Position numbers and translations under genes: made by a program. From contig JAGBJY010000043.1 in assembly GCA_017934185.1 (NCBI GenBank), forward strand, positions 1 through 64,000: a DNA stretch of 64,000 nt, read 5' to 3'. This document shows, in pieces, positions 16,886-23,946 of this stretch; within the stretch, counting starts at the first letter, position 1; each line of letters begins with the position of its first letter. The DNA comes from Bacteroidales bacterium. GTDB lineage: Bacteria; Bacteroidota; Bacteroidia; Bacteroidales; UBA932. Under the pieces are notes generated by a model. It did not search any database and was not told where the DNA came from. It worked only from the letters and a program-made list of their open reading frames with translations.

Positions 16886-19219
16886 ATGATTTCATTTAAA
16901 AGCGCAATGAAGAGTTTATGTGTGGCAGCCGTGGCTACTGCCTGTGCTCCCAAGGCTCCCCAGGCCATTCCTACGGACAAAGCCGTGGAAGCCAAAGTGG
17001 AAAAGGTGCTCAAGGGAATGACTTTGGAGGAAAAAGCCGGTCAGCTGGTACAGCTGAATATTTCTGTGCTGGAAGATGCTTCCCGCGAGCGGATAGACCC
17101 TCAGAAACTGGATAAAATCATTGGAGAATACAAGGTGGGCTCCATCTTGAATGTGATGCATGACAAGGCCCATTCCCGGGAACAGACCGCTGCCATGGTG
17201 CGTGAGATTCAGGCAAAGTCCATGGAGGCCATCGGCATTCCCTGCATTTACGGACTGGATATGATTCATGGCGCCACTTATCTTACCGACGGCTCTTTCT
17301 ATCCGCAAGAGATTAACCTGGCAGCCACTTTCAACCGCAGTTTTGCCCGTCAGATGGGACAGGCCATGGCCTATGAAACCCGTGCGGCGCAGGTTCCTTG
17401 GGTGTTCTCGCCGGTGATGGACCTGGGCCGTGATCCCCGCTGGCCCCGCCTCTGGGAAAGCTTCGGCGAAGACCCTTACCTCCAGGCCGAAATGGCCCGC
17501 GAGGAAACTCTGGCCATTCAGGGCGCAGACCCCAATCACATTGATTTGGAGCACGCTGCCGTGTCCATCAAGCACTTCATGGGTTACGGCGTTCCGGTTT
17601 CCGGCAAGGACCGTACGCCGGCCATCATTGCCCAGAACGACCTGCGGGAGAAATTCTTCGCGCCTTTCCTGGAGTGCTTCCGCGCCGGCGCCCTCACCGC
17701 CATGGTGAACAGCGCCTCCATCAACGGCATCCCCACCCACGCCAACGCCCTTCTTCTGAGCGGCTGGGTGAAGGAGCAGCTGGGCTGGGACGGCATGCTG
17801 GTAACCGACTGGGCCGATATTGACAATCTCTATCAGCGGGACCATGTGGCGGCCGACAAGAAGGAAGCCGTGGCCATGGGTATCAACGCCGGCATCGATA
17901 TGATTATGGATCCGTATGATCCTGAGTGTGTTACGGCTATTGTGGAGCTGGTTAACGAGGGCAAGATTTCCGAGGCCAGGCTCAACGATGCCGTGCGCCG
18001 CGTGCTTCGCCTGAAAGTGCGTCTGGGCCTTTTTGACAAGCCGGTCTGGGACTATGTGTATCCGGACTTTGCCTCGGAAAAATTCGCGCGGGAGTCTTAT
18101 GCCGCTGCGCTGGAAAGCGAGGTGCTCCTCAAGAACCAGGACGGCACTCTGCCGCTGAAAGAAAGCGCAAAGATTCTGGTCACCGGCCCCAATGCCAACA
18201 GCCTGCGCACCCTCAACGGGGGCTGGAGCTATACCTGGCAGGGCTCGGCCGACGATTTTGTGCCGCAGTACAATACCATCCTGGAGGCCCTTCAGCGCCG
18301 TTTCCCCAACGTCTCCTATGAGCCCGGGGTGGTGTATGATCCCTCCGACTGGCAGAAGGACAGCTTCAGCGGCCTCGCGAAGGCGGTGGAAGCTGCCAAG
18401 AAGGCCGATGTCATTGTGGCCTGCGTGGGAGAAAATTCCTACTGTGAGACTCCGGGCAACATGGACGACCTGAATCTGTCGGCCAACCAGAAAGAACTGG
18501 TGCGGAAACTTGCCGCTACCGGAAAGCCCGTCGTGCTTATCCTGAACGAAGGCCGTCCGCGCCTCATTGGCGATATAGAGCCTCTGGTGGCTGCCGTGGT
18601 GGATATCATGCTTCCGTCCAACTTTGGGGCCGATGCCCTGGCGGCCCTCCTTTCCGGCGACGAGAACTTCTCCGGCAAGCTCCCGTTCACCTATTCCAAG
18701 CACATCAATGCCCTGCATACCTACGACTACAAAGTGTCCGAGCACCGCGGGACCATGGAAGGCTCCTACAACTACGACGCTGTGATGGATGTGCAGTGGC
18801 CGTTTGGCTTCGGCCTCAGTTATACCAGCTTTGCGTACAGTAACCTGCAGGTATCCTGTCATTCTGAGCGCAGCGAAGAATCTCCTTTGGCTTTTAAGCC
18901 CGGCGACGTCCTCAAAGTCACCATTGACGTTACCAACACCGGCAACCGTGCCGGCAAGGAAGCCGTCCTCCTTTACAGCTCAGACCTTGTGGCTTCCCTT
19001 ATCCCCGACGTGAAGCGTCTCCGCGGCTTTGAAAAAGTGGAATTGGCGGCAGGGGAGACCAAGACCGTGAACTTTGAAATCCCGGCATCGGCCCTCGCCT
19101 TTGTAGGGGCCGATGGTGCCTGGCGCCTGGAGGCGGGCGATTTCCGCCTTTCCTGCGGAGGCCGGTCGGCCATGCTCCGCTGCACCGAAACCAAAATCTG
19201 GGACACCCCCAACATTTAG
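16886..19219 (+). CDS. GH3 beta-glucosidase/exo-hydrolase lipoprotein
   Basis: Starts possible at 16886 or 16907; both give a lipoprotein signal ending at ATAC (residue 20 from the first). The 777-residue protein has the N-terminal barrel with GVPVSGKDRTP, nucleophile in VTDWADI (D308), the alpha/beta sandwich (ILVTGPNA, VIVACVGENSYCETPGNMDDL) and a C-terminal fibronectin-like domain. Near residues 658-668 the linker contains CHSERSEES, the translation of a dispersed DNA repeat, inserted in frame before FKPGDVLKVTIDVTNTG. Beta-glucosidase activity on gluco-oligosaccharides is the best guess and would complete glucomannan or xyloglucan breakdown. The symporter gene follows 3 bases later. Confidence 0.88.
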   Translation: MISFKSAMKSLCVAAVATACAPKAPQAIPTDKAVEAKVEKVLKGMTLEEKAGQLVQLNISVLEDASRERIDPQKLDKIIGEYKVGSILNVMHDKAHSREQTAAMVREIQAKSMEAIGIPCIYGLDMIHGATYLTDGSFYPQEINLAATFNRSFARQMGQAMAYETRAAQVPWVFSPVMDLGRDPRWPRLWESFGEDPYLQAEMAREETLAIQGADPNHIDLEHAAVSIKHFMGYGVPVSGKDRTPAIIAQNDLREKFFAPFLECFRAGALTAMVNSASINGIPTHANALLLSGWVKEQLGWDGMLVTDWADIDNLYQRDHVAADKKEAVAMGINAGIDMIMDPYDPECVTAIVELVNEGKISEARLNDAVRRVLRLKVRLGLFDKPVWDYVYPDFASEKFARESYAAALESEVLLKNQDGTLPLKESAKILVTGPNANSLRTLNGGWSYTWQGSADDFVPQYNTILEALQRRFPNVSYEPGVVYDPSDWQKDSFSGLAKAVEAAKKADVIVACVGENSYCETPGNMDDLNLSANQKELVRKLAATGKPVVLILNEGRPRLIGDIEPLVAAVVDIMLPSNFGADALAALLSGDENFSGKLPFTYSKHINALHTYDYKVSEHRGTMEGSYNYDAVMDVQWPFGFGLSYTSFAYSNLQVSCHSERSEESPLAFKPGDVLKVTIDVTNTGNRAGKEAVLLYSSDLVASLIPDVKRLRGFEKVELAAGETKTVNFEIPASALAFVGADGAWRLEAGDFRLSCGGRSAMLRCTETKIWDTPNI
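18857..18884 (+). repeat. Dispersed repeat within GH3 coding sequence
   Basis: The segment beginning TGTCATTCTGAGCGCAGCGA and ending in AGAATCTC matches a repeat known from many bacterial genomes whose translation is CHSERSEES (or VILSAAKNL in another frame). Here it is in frame and does not break the gene. Confidence 0.75.
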
Positions 19220-19222
19220 ACT

Positions 19223-20569
19223 ATGGCAGTAAAATTATCCGAGAAAATTGGCTACGGCCTGGGCGATGCCGCTGCCGGCGGTATTACCTGGAAGGTGATG
19301 TCCATCGCTTTCCCCTTGTTTTTTACCAACATCTTCGGCCTTACGGTGGCCGACACCGCCACCCTCATGTTGGTGGCCCGCCTTTTCGACGTGGTTACCG
19401 ACCCTATGATGGGCGCCCTGGCCGACCGTACCCAGTCCAAGTGGGGGACTTATCGGCCCTGGCTCATTTTCGGCGCCATTCCGCTGGGCGTGGTGTTTGC
19501 CCTGCTGCTGTATACGCCGGACTTCGGCCCGGTGGGAAAACGCATCTGGGCGTATTCGCTGTACCTTCTGATGATGGCTGTTTACACGGCGGTGAACGTG
19601 CCTTACGGCTCGCTCCTGGGCGTGATGACAGACGACGACGACGAGAAAAACCAGTTCTCTTCCTACCGGATGGTGGGCGCTTATGCCATGGGTTTTGTCA
19701 CCCTGCTGTCGTTCCCTTACCTGCAGAAGGTGGTGGGCGGCACGGAGCAGCATCAGTACGCCGTCCTGGGCGTGGTTCTGGGTGGTTTGGCTGCCCTGGG
19801 CACCCTGGCTTGCGGCCTCCTCACCAAAGAGCGGCTCAAACCCGTCCGCGCAGAGAAATTCTCCTTCAAGCCTTTCGCCGACCTTTTCCGCAACAAACCC
19901 TGGATTTATCTCACCCTGGTGGGCATCTGCACCAATTTCTTCAACGGCTTCCGTTATGCCGTGGCCGGTTACCTGCTGGAGTATTGCCTGCACGGGGATG
20001 TGACGGTTTCCGGACTCATCATCAACTACACCGTGTTCATGACCTTCGGTGAAGTTACCTGCATGATTTTCGGCGGCCTTTCGCCCAAGTTCACCAAGTG
20101 GGTGGGCTCCAAGAAGAAAGCCTTTGCCTGGTCGGCCATCATCTGCGCCGCTTCCTCCATTGCCTTCTTCTTCATTCCCATGAGCCCGGACTGGATTTGG
20201 GTCATGGTGGCCAGCGTCATCATCACTTCCATCGGCATCGGCCTGTATTCTCCGCTCCTTTGGTCCATGTATGCCGATGTGGCCGATTACGCCACCGCCA
20301 AGAACGGTACCTCCTCTACGGGCCTTATCTTCTCCTCCGGCACTATGGCGCAGAAGTTTGGATCGGCCATCTCCGGGGCGCTGGTGGCACTGCTGCTGGG
20401 AATTGCCGGCTTCGTCTCCGGCTCCGACCCCGCCACCGGCCAGACCGTGGTGACCATCACCAACCAGCCTGCCGTACAGCAGATGATCTGGGCCTTGTTC
20501 TCCCTGTTCCCCGCCGCCATCGCCCTGCTTATCCTACTGCTTCTCCGCCTCTATCCCATCAACAAGTAG
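19223..20569 (+). CDS. GPH-family sugar:cation symporter (MFS type)
   Basis: A 448-residue inner-membrane protein with about 12 hydrophobic segments. It shows glycoside-pentoside-hexuronide family signatures: KIGYGLGDAAAG at the N-terminus, LFDVVTDPMMGALADRTQSKWGTYRPW, and MYADVADYATAKNGTSSTGL in the second half. Such symporters with GH130 and an epimerase import mannobiose and related disaccharides in Bacteroidetes. It lies 3 bases after GH3 and is the last gene of the locus. Substrate by context only. Confidence 0.88.
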   Translation: MAVKLSEKIGYGLGDAAAGGITWKVMSIAFPLFFTNIFGLTVADTATLMLVARLFDVVTDPMMGALADRTQSKWGTYRPWLIFGAIPLGVVFALLLYTPDFGPVGKRIWAYSLYLLMMAVYTAVNVPYGSLLGVMTDDDDEKNQFSSYRMVGAYAMGFVTLLSFPYLQKVVGGTEQHQYAVLGVVLGGLAALGTLACGLLTKERLKPVRAEKFSFKPFADLFRNKPWIYLTLVGICTNFFNGFRYAVAGYLLEYCLHGDVTVSGLIINYTVFMTFGEVTCMIFGGLSPKFTKWVGSKKKAFAWSAIICAASSIAFFFIPMSPDWIWVMVASVIITSIGIGLYSPLLWSMYADVADYATAKNGTSSTGLIFSSGTMAQKFGSAISGALVALLLGIAGFVSGSDPATGQTVVTITNQPAVQQMIWALFSLFPAAIALLILLLLRLYPINK

Positions 20570-20612
20570 TGGCTTCTTTCACGGTTTGCCTAAGTTGCTG
20601 CTAATCAATCGT

Positions 20613-20657
20613 TTACGCAAAAACAGTAAGCAATAATTGCTTACTGTTTTTGCGTAA
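20613..20657. repeat. REP-like perfect palindrome, copy 2, next to the RAYT gene
   Basis: Arms of 21 bases (20613-20633 and 20637-20657) pair exactly around TAA. The core CAGTAAGCAA-TAA-TTGCTTACTG is that of copies 1 and 3, but the outer arm is TTACGC instead of TTCCAT, with the change compensated on both sides. It lies 8 bases beyond the stop of the transposase gene. Confidence 0.92.
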
Positions 20658-20678
20658 GTGACTGTTAGTCAGTCACTT
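20656..20678. repeat. Second hairpin overlapping the RAYT stop
   Basis: AAGTGACTG (20656-20664) and CAGTCACTT (20670-20678) form a 9-base-pair stem with a TTAGT loop that contains the transposase stop codon. It abuts palindrome copy 2, giving two consecutive hairpins. TGACTG also follows the degenerate copy at 47.3 kb. Confidence 0.7.
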
Positions 20679-21594
20679 CGTTTTTCGGAATATGGAGGAA
20701 TTTTCGCAGCTGCTTCGGGCGTGCACTCGTGCGTTGTCGTAGCACCTGATAGAGTTCCAGTTTTCTCTCCATCGGCAGCATCGGAATATCATAGAGGGAG
20801 GAAACCAATTGTTCTTTCGTCAAGATTCTTATACAATCAGAATAGACCGTATCACTATAAGGGTCCCGGTCTTCTTTAATATCATAATCGGCCCCTGTAT
20901 TGTCATGGAAGGCGCGAATCATGGTTTCAATGCTTCCATAGTAGGAAATGGCTTTTTGGAAATCGATGATATTCCACAGGCCGATGATATAATCAATCAA
21001 TTGCTGCTTTTCTTGGGTGGTCAGCTTTTCAAAAAGGCGTTCAATCAGGGCGTAGTTTAAGAACTGACCAGTGTTTCTAAGGTATTTGACTTCATTGGCA
21101 GCCCTCTTATAGGCTTGAGATGTATTCTTCTTTTCGACGGGCTGCGAGTATGGATTGGCCGATGTCGCATAGGGCAAAAAGTTCCAACGATACTCCTCGG
21201 CTCGTTCAACCAACTTTCGTTCTACAGGATTATTATAGTTGTAGGCTAGCGTAGATCTTACCTGTTTGTTCCCCAATTTGGCGGAACACTGGTAACTGTG
21301 ATAGAAGAGTTGGCCTCTTCTGGATCGGCTTTTGTTCCATAACCTCGCGTATGTGTTTCCGTAATCTCTGACAAAAGTCGATAACTGCTTTGCGCTTCTG
21401 ACAATCACCGAATTGTGCAGATGGTCCGGCATTGGGCATACGGCCAGGACTTCTACATCGTACTTCTCCGCAAAGGTGCAGTAAATGGTGAAAAACACAA
21501 GATAATCGGCAACCGTGTAGAAGATGACAACCTTCCCTACGGTCATTTGGCAGATGTGATGGACTTCGCCGGTGTAAACTTTTCTTCTTGACAT
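20665..21594 (-). CDS. REP-associated tyrosine transposase (RAYT, Y1/IS200-like HUH family)
   Basis: A 309-residue protein. The N-terminal domain (about 1-150) has Y1 transposase features: start MSRRKVYTGEVHHI, the HUH-type His pair in CPMPDHLHNSVIV, and a conserved TLAYNYNNPVERKLVERAEE with the catalytic Tyr region, followed by YRWNFLPY. The rest (about 150-309) is a helical extension ending in a possible helix-turn-helix piece (SARPKQLRKFLHIP). RAYTs are single-copy domesticated transposases linked to REP palindromes; the palindrome next to its stop and two matching copies nearby support this. It looks intact. Convergent with the symporter gene. Confidence 0.82.
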   Translation of the reverse strand: MSRRKVYTGEVHHICQMTVGKVVIFYTVADYLVFFTIYCTFAEKYDVEVLAVCPMPDHLHNSVIVRSAKQLSTFVRDYGNTYARLWNKSRSRRGQLFYHSYQCSAKLGNKQVRSTLAYNYNNPVERKLVERAEEYRWNFLPYATSANPYSQPVEKKNTSQAYKRAANEVKYLRNTGQFLNYALIERLFEKLTTQEKQQLIDYIIGLWNIIDFQKAISYYGSIETMIRAFHDNTGADYDIKEDRDPYSDTVYSDCIRILTKEQLVSSLYDIPMLPMERKLELYQVLRQRTSARPKQLRKFLHIPKNEVTD

Positions 21595-21642
21595 GGTTAA
21601 CGTTTTTTCGCAAGGTATGGAAAAGGGTGCTTCGTGTCAAGA

Positions 21643-21695
21643 ATCGGTTGAAAAAATGTGTTGTTTTACAGGATTTTTTTTATGTTTCAACCGAT
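21643..21695. repeat. Inverted repeat between RAYT and the next gene
   Basis: ATCGGTTGAAA (21643-21653) and TTTCAACCGAT (21685-21695) are exact reverse complements separated by 31 bases containing A- and T-runs. It could be an end of an old element, a hairpin ending the upstream minus-strand gene, or a control site for the transposase. Confidence 0.55.
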
Positions 21696-21708
21696 GATGT
21701 TGTGTTTT

Positions 21709-22290
21709 TTAATCTTCCCACTGCACCCAGGACCTGTCCAGGGGGATGCTTTTGGGGTGTCCGCCACTGCCTTGAATCTGATAAAAGGAGCGCGCGTTCT
21801 CCTTCACAAGGGCCGATATGGCGGCATTTACCCTGGCGATGTTCACGTTGAGGTCGTTGTTGAAAATGTCCAGGATCCGCTGGACCCGCTGCTCTGCCAG
21901 TTCCGGCTCCAGGCTTCGCATCACCCGCCTGTAGTAACGCAGCATCTCCGGCTTGTATCGGCCGATCTCCTTAAGCACGATGCCCTCCGGATGCTTGATG
22001 AAAAGCAGTAGGACGGTTTTTGCCATCGGCCTTATTTTCAATTCCTTACGGCCGATAAAAATGCGAAGTTCGTGCGTAATGTACACCTTGTCCGGGAAAG
22101 CTTTCCTGGCCGATACATGCTGCCCGCGCCGCTCAATCTCCAGTAGCGCCTGCTGTACGAAGCAGACCAGTTCCTTGGTCTCCCGCTCTTCGTACTGAAG
22201 GCTATATCGGCCCGCTTCGTCCTCCAGCAGCGGCTCTTTTTGGCAGAACTGCAGGTAGAACAGCGCTATGAATCCACTATCGGCTCTCAT
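21709..22290 (-). CDS. Conserved hypothetical protein, possible winged-helix C-terminal domain
   Basis: I do not recognise a named family. The start is set at the ATG at 22290 because a TACCTTTG promoter element ends 6 bases upstream, so the TTG at 22299 falls inside the promoter. The 193-residue protein has an N-terminal helical part and a C-terminal half with KIRPMAKTVLLLFIKHPEGI, LKEIGRYKPEMLRYYRR and ARVNAAISALV, which resembles the winged-helix fold of response-regulator DNA-binding domains. No transmembrane segment or signal is seen. Its neighbours are a RAYT and rpmH. A DNA-binding regulator is possible but unproven. Confidence 0.55.
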   Translation of the reverse strand: MRADSGFIALFYLQFCQKEPLLEDEAGRYSLQYEERETKELVCFVQQALLEIERRGQHVSARKAFPDKVYITHELRIFIGRKELKIRPMAKTVLLLFIKHPEGIVLKEIGRYKPEMLRYYRRVMRSLEPELAEQRVQRILDIFNNDLNVNIARVNAAISALVKENARSFYQIQGSGGHPKSIPLDRSWVQWED

Positions 22291-22296
22291 AAGGTG

Positions 22297-22304
22297 CAAA
22301 GGTA
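22297..22304 (-). promoter_or_regulatory. Candidate -7 element TACCTTTG, leaderless geometry
   Basis: Minus-strand TACCTTTG fits TAnnTTTG and is 6 bases before the ATG at 22290, so transcription would begin at or next to the start codon. No clear -33 element. Confidence 0.5.
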
Positions 22305-22353
22305 TGCGTGCTGCCTGTATGGGGTTTCGTTTATCTCGTTAAGAATCAGGCAT

Positions 22354-22398
22354 TTCCATAAAAACAGTAAGCAATTATTGCTTACTGTTTTTATGGAA
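22354..22398. repeat. REP-like perfect palindrome, copy 3
   Basis: Arms of 21 bases (22354-22374 and 22378-22398) pair exactly around TTA. The arms are identical in sequence to the inner 21 of copy 1. It lies between the hypothetical gene and rpmH. Confidence 0.92.
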
Positions 22399-22448
22399 GT
22401 TGTTGATTGATAGGTGGTTGATGTTTCCATGAGGGGCGGGGTGGGTAC

Positions 22449-22468
22449 AAAAAAAACCGCGGGCGCGG
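22449..22468 (-). terminator. rpmH: Intrinsic terminator after rpmH
   Basis: On the minus strand a short GC-rich hairpin (CCGCG, loop CC, CGCGG; 22457-22468) is followed by eight T residues. It is 59 bases past the rpmH stop. Between the two lie the doubled GTGGCCGAT copies near 22501-22518. Confidence 0.6.
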
Positions 22469-22526
22469 GGCGTCAGCGGTAGGGTTGGTGCCGAGGGCAC
22501 GGTGGCCGATGTGGCCGATGCGGAAA

Positions 22527-22679
22527 CTACCAGCGGTCTTCGTCGGACACGGAGAGTTTCTTGCGGGCGTGACGGCGACGGGCGCTCAGAACGCGGCGAC
22601 CGTTAGCGCTGGCCATGCGTGCGCGGAAGCCGTGTTTATTAACACGCTTACGGCGGGAAGGTTGAAATGTTCTTTTCAT
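22527..22679 (-). CDS. rpmH: 50S ribosomal protein L34
   Basis: Fifty residues starting [20 protein letters not shown] and continuing with [20 protein letters not shown], then ending SVSDEDRW. This is the standard L34 sequence, including the conserved [14 protein letters not shown] and GRRVL-RRR blocks. L34 is a small basic protein of the large ribosomal subunit. It has its own strong promoter in the gap before it and a terminator after it, so it is likely a single-gene unit. Confidence 0.97.
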   Translation of the reverse strand: MKRTFQPSRRKRVNKHGFRARMASANGRRVLSARRRHARKKLSVSDEDRW

Positions 22680-22715
22680 ACTATCGTTTTTTTATATTTT
22701 TCGCATAAGGGACTG

Positions 22716-22747
22716 CAAAGGTAGCAAAATCTGCCGAAAAAGCAAAA
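22716..22747 (-). promoter_or_regulatory. rpmH: rpmH promoter, TTTTG-N19-TACCTTTG
   Basis: On the minus strand TTTTG (22743-22747) and TACCTTTG (22716-22723) are 19 bases apart, a full match to the Bacteroidetes primary-sigma promoter. The rpmH ATG is 36 bases after the -7 element. Confidence 0.8.
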
Positions 22748-23401
22748 TTATTTTTCGATATGCAGCACCAATTTCCCGTCAAAGTAGGAATCGGGGAGCC
22801 AGGCGCTGACGGGCCAGGTGTGAATGGAGCCGCGGGGCAGCCGATAGCGCGCCATCAGGGCAGAAATCTCTTCGTTCACGTCGCCGCCTTTCAGGTACAG
22901 GATGCCGCGGCTGAACTTTCCGCGCACCCAGGGATAAAAGTCTGTCAGCGAAGCCACGGCGCGGGACACCATAAAATCGAAAGGCCCGGCGAGGCTCTCG
23001 GCACGGGCGTTGACAACCTGCACGTTAGGGAGTTCCAGGGCCGATGCAACCGCCTGTGCCACAATGGTTTTCTTTCCCACCGAGTCGCAGAGGACAAACT
23101 GCGCCCTGGGGAAGAGAATGGCCAGCGGAATGCCGGGGAATCCGCCGCCGGTTCCGAGGTCCAGCACCGAAGCGGAGGCAAAAGCCTCAACGCCCTCTTC
23201 CAAGGTTAACAGATACCTGGCAATGGCGAGTGAATGCAGCACATGATGCAGGTACAGCCCGTCAATGTCCTTCCGGGAAATCACGTTAATCTGCGCATTC
23301 CACTCCCGGTACAAGGCATCGAGGGCCAGAAACTTCTCTTCCTGGGTGGGCGTCAGTGGAAAATCGGCCCGCACAAAACTTAAAAAATCTGCTCCGGTCA
23401 T
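22748..23401 (-). CDS. rsmG: 16S rRNA (guanine-N7) methyltransferase RsmG
   Basis: A 217-residue cytoplasmic protein with the RsmG/GidB layout: N-terminal helices (WNAQINVISRKDIDGLYLHHVLHS, of which ISRKD and HHVLHSL are hallmarks), the SAM-binding loop VLDLGTGGGFPGIPLAI and FMVSRAVASL near the active site. It methylates G527 of 16S rRNA. Its ATG overlaps the sigma-factor stop by 4 bases, placing it third in the polA operon. Confidence 0.95.
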   Translation of the reverse strand: MTGADFLSFVRADFPLTPTQEEKFLALDALYREWNAQINVISRKDIDGLYLHHVLHSLAIARYLLTLEEGVEAFASASVLDLGTGGGFPGIPLAILFPRAQFVLCDSVGKKTIVAQAVASALELPNVQVVNARAESLAGPFDFMVSRAVASLTDFYPWVRGKFSRGILYLKGGDVNEEISALMARYRLPRGSIHTWPVSAWLPDSYFDGKLVLHIEK

Positions 23402-23943
23402 TCTACTTCTCCTCTTAACATCATTTCCGACAGGTGCTGCTTTCCGCGGCGAATGCGCGTGCGCACTGTGTTCAGCTCTAAATCCAGTTGCCGCGCAATT
23501 TCCTCATACTCAAGCTCTTCTATCATGTATTTAATCATCACGTCTTTGTACAGGGAGGGCAGTTCTTCAATAAAGCCCATGAGCCGCTGGTGCACCTCGT
23601 CGTTGATAATCTCTTCTTCCGGCGTGTAGTCGGTAAGCTGCTGGGCGCTCCCGGGCTGCCCTTCCTTTTTGTCCTCCTCCCGCTTGATGCTGCTGAGGTG
23701 GTCCAGCGCCGTGCGCGTGGCAATGGTCAGGAGCCAGGGCCGGAACTCCCGCGAAGTGTCAAAGGCCGATAAGGCCGCGAAAGCCTTCTGGAAGCTCTCC
23801 AGCACTACGTCATCTACATCGGCCTTCCACTTGAAATAACCGCTCACGCGCCCGCGGACGGCCTTTTCGTAGATTTGGTAGAGCATGCGGTAGGCGGTTT
23901 GGTCACCGCGGATGGCCCGCTCGATGATGTCTTTCTCGTTCAT
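23398..23943 (-). CDS. RNA polymerase ECF-type sigma factor
   Basis: A 181-residue sigma-70 family protein with region 2 (about 10-75: YRMLYQIYEKAV, DVDDVVLESFQKAFAAL, REFRPWLLTIATRTALDHL) and region 4 (about 120-175: LPSLYKDVMIKYMIEELEYEEIA split as YKDVMIKYMIEEL and EIARQLDLELNTVRTRIRRG). There is no linked anti-sigma gene. It sits 3 bases after polA and overlaps rsmG, so it is produced with housekeeping genes. Its target promoters cannot be read from the window. Confidence 0.92.
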   Translation of the reverse strand: MNEKDIIERAIRGDQTAYRMLYQIYEKAVRGRVSGYFKWKADVDDVVLESFQKAFAALSAFDTSREFRPWLLTIATRTALDHLSSIKREEDKKEGQPGSAQQLTDYTPEEEIINDEVHQRLMGFIEELPSLYKDVMIKYMIEELEYEEIARQLDLELNTVRTRIRRGKQHLSEMMLRGEVE

Positions 23944-23946
23944 GGC

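Noticed and set aside
16886..19219. GH3 as a broken gene because of the repeat insertion
   Set aside because: The repeat keeps the frame, lies in a linker, and all catalytic and C-terminal domains follow normally.
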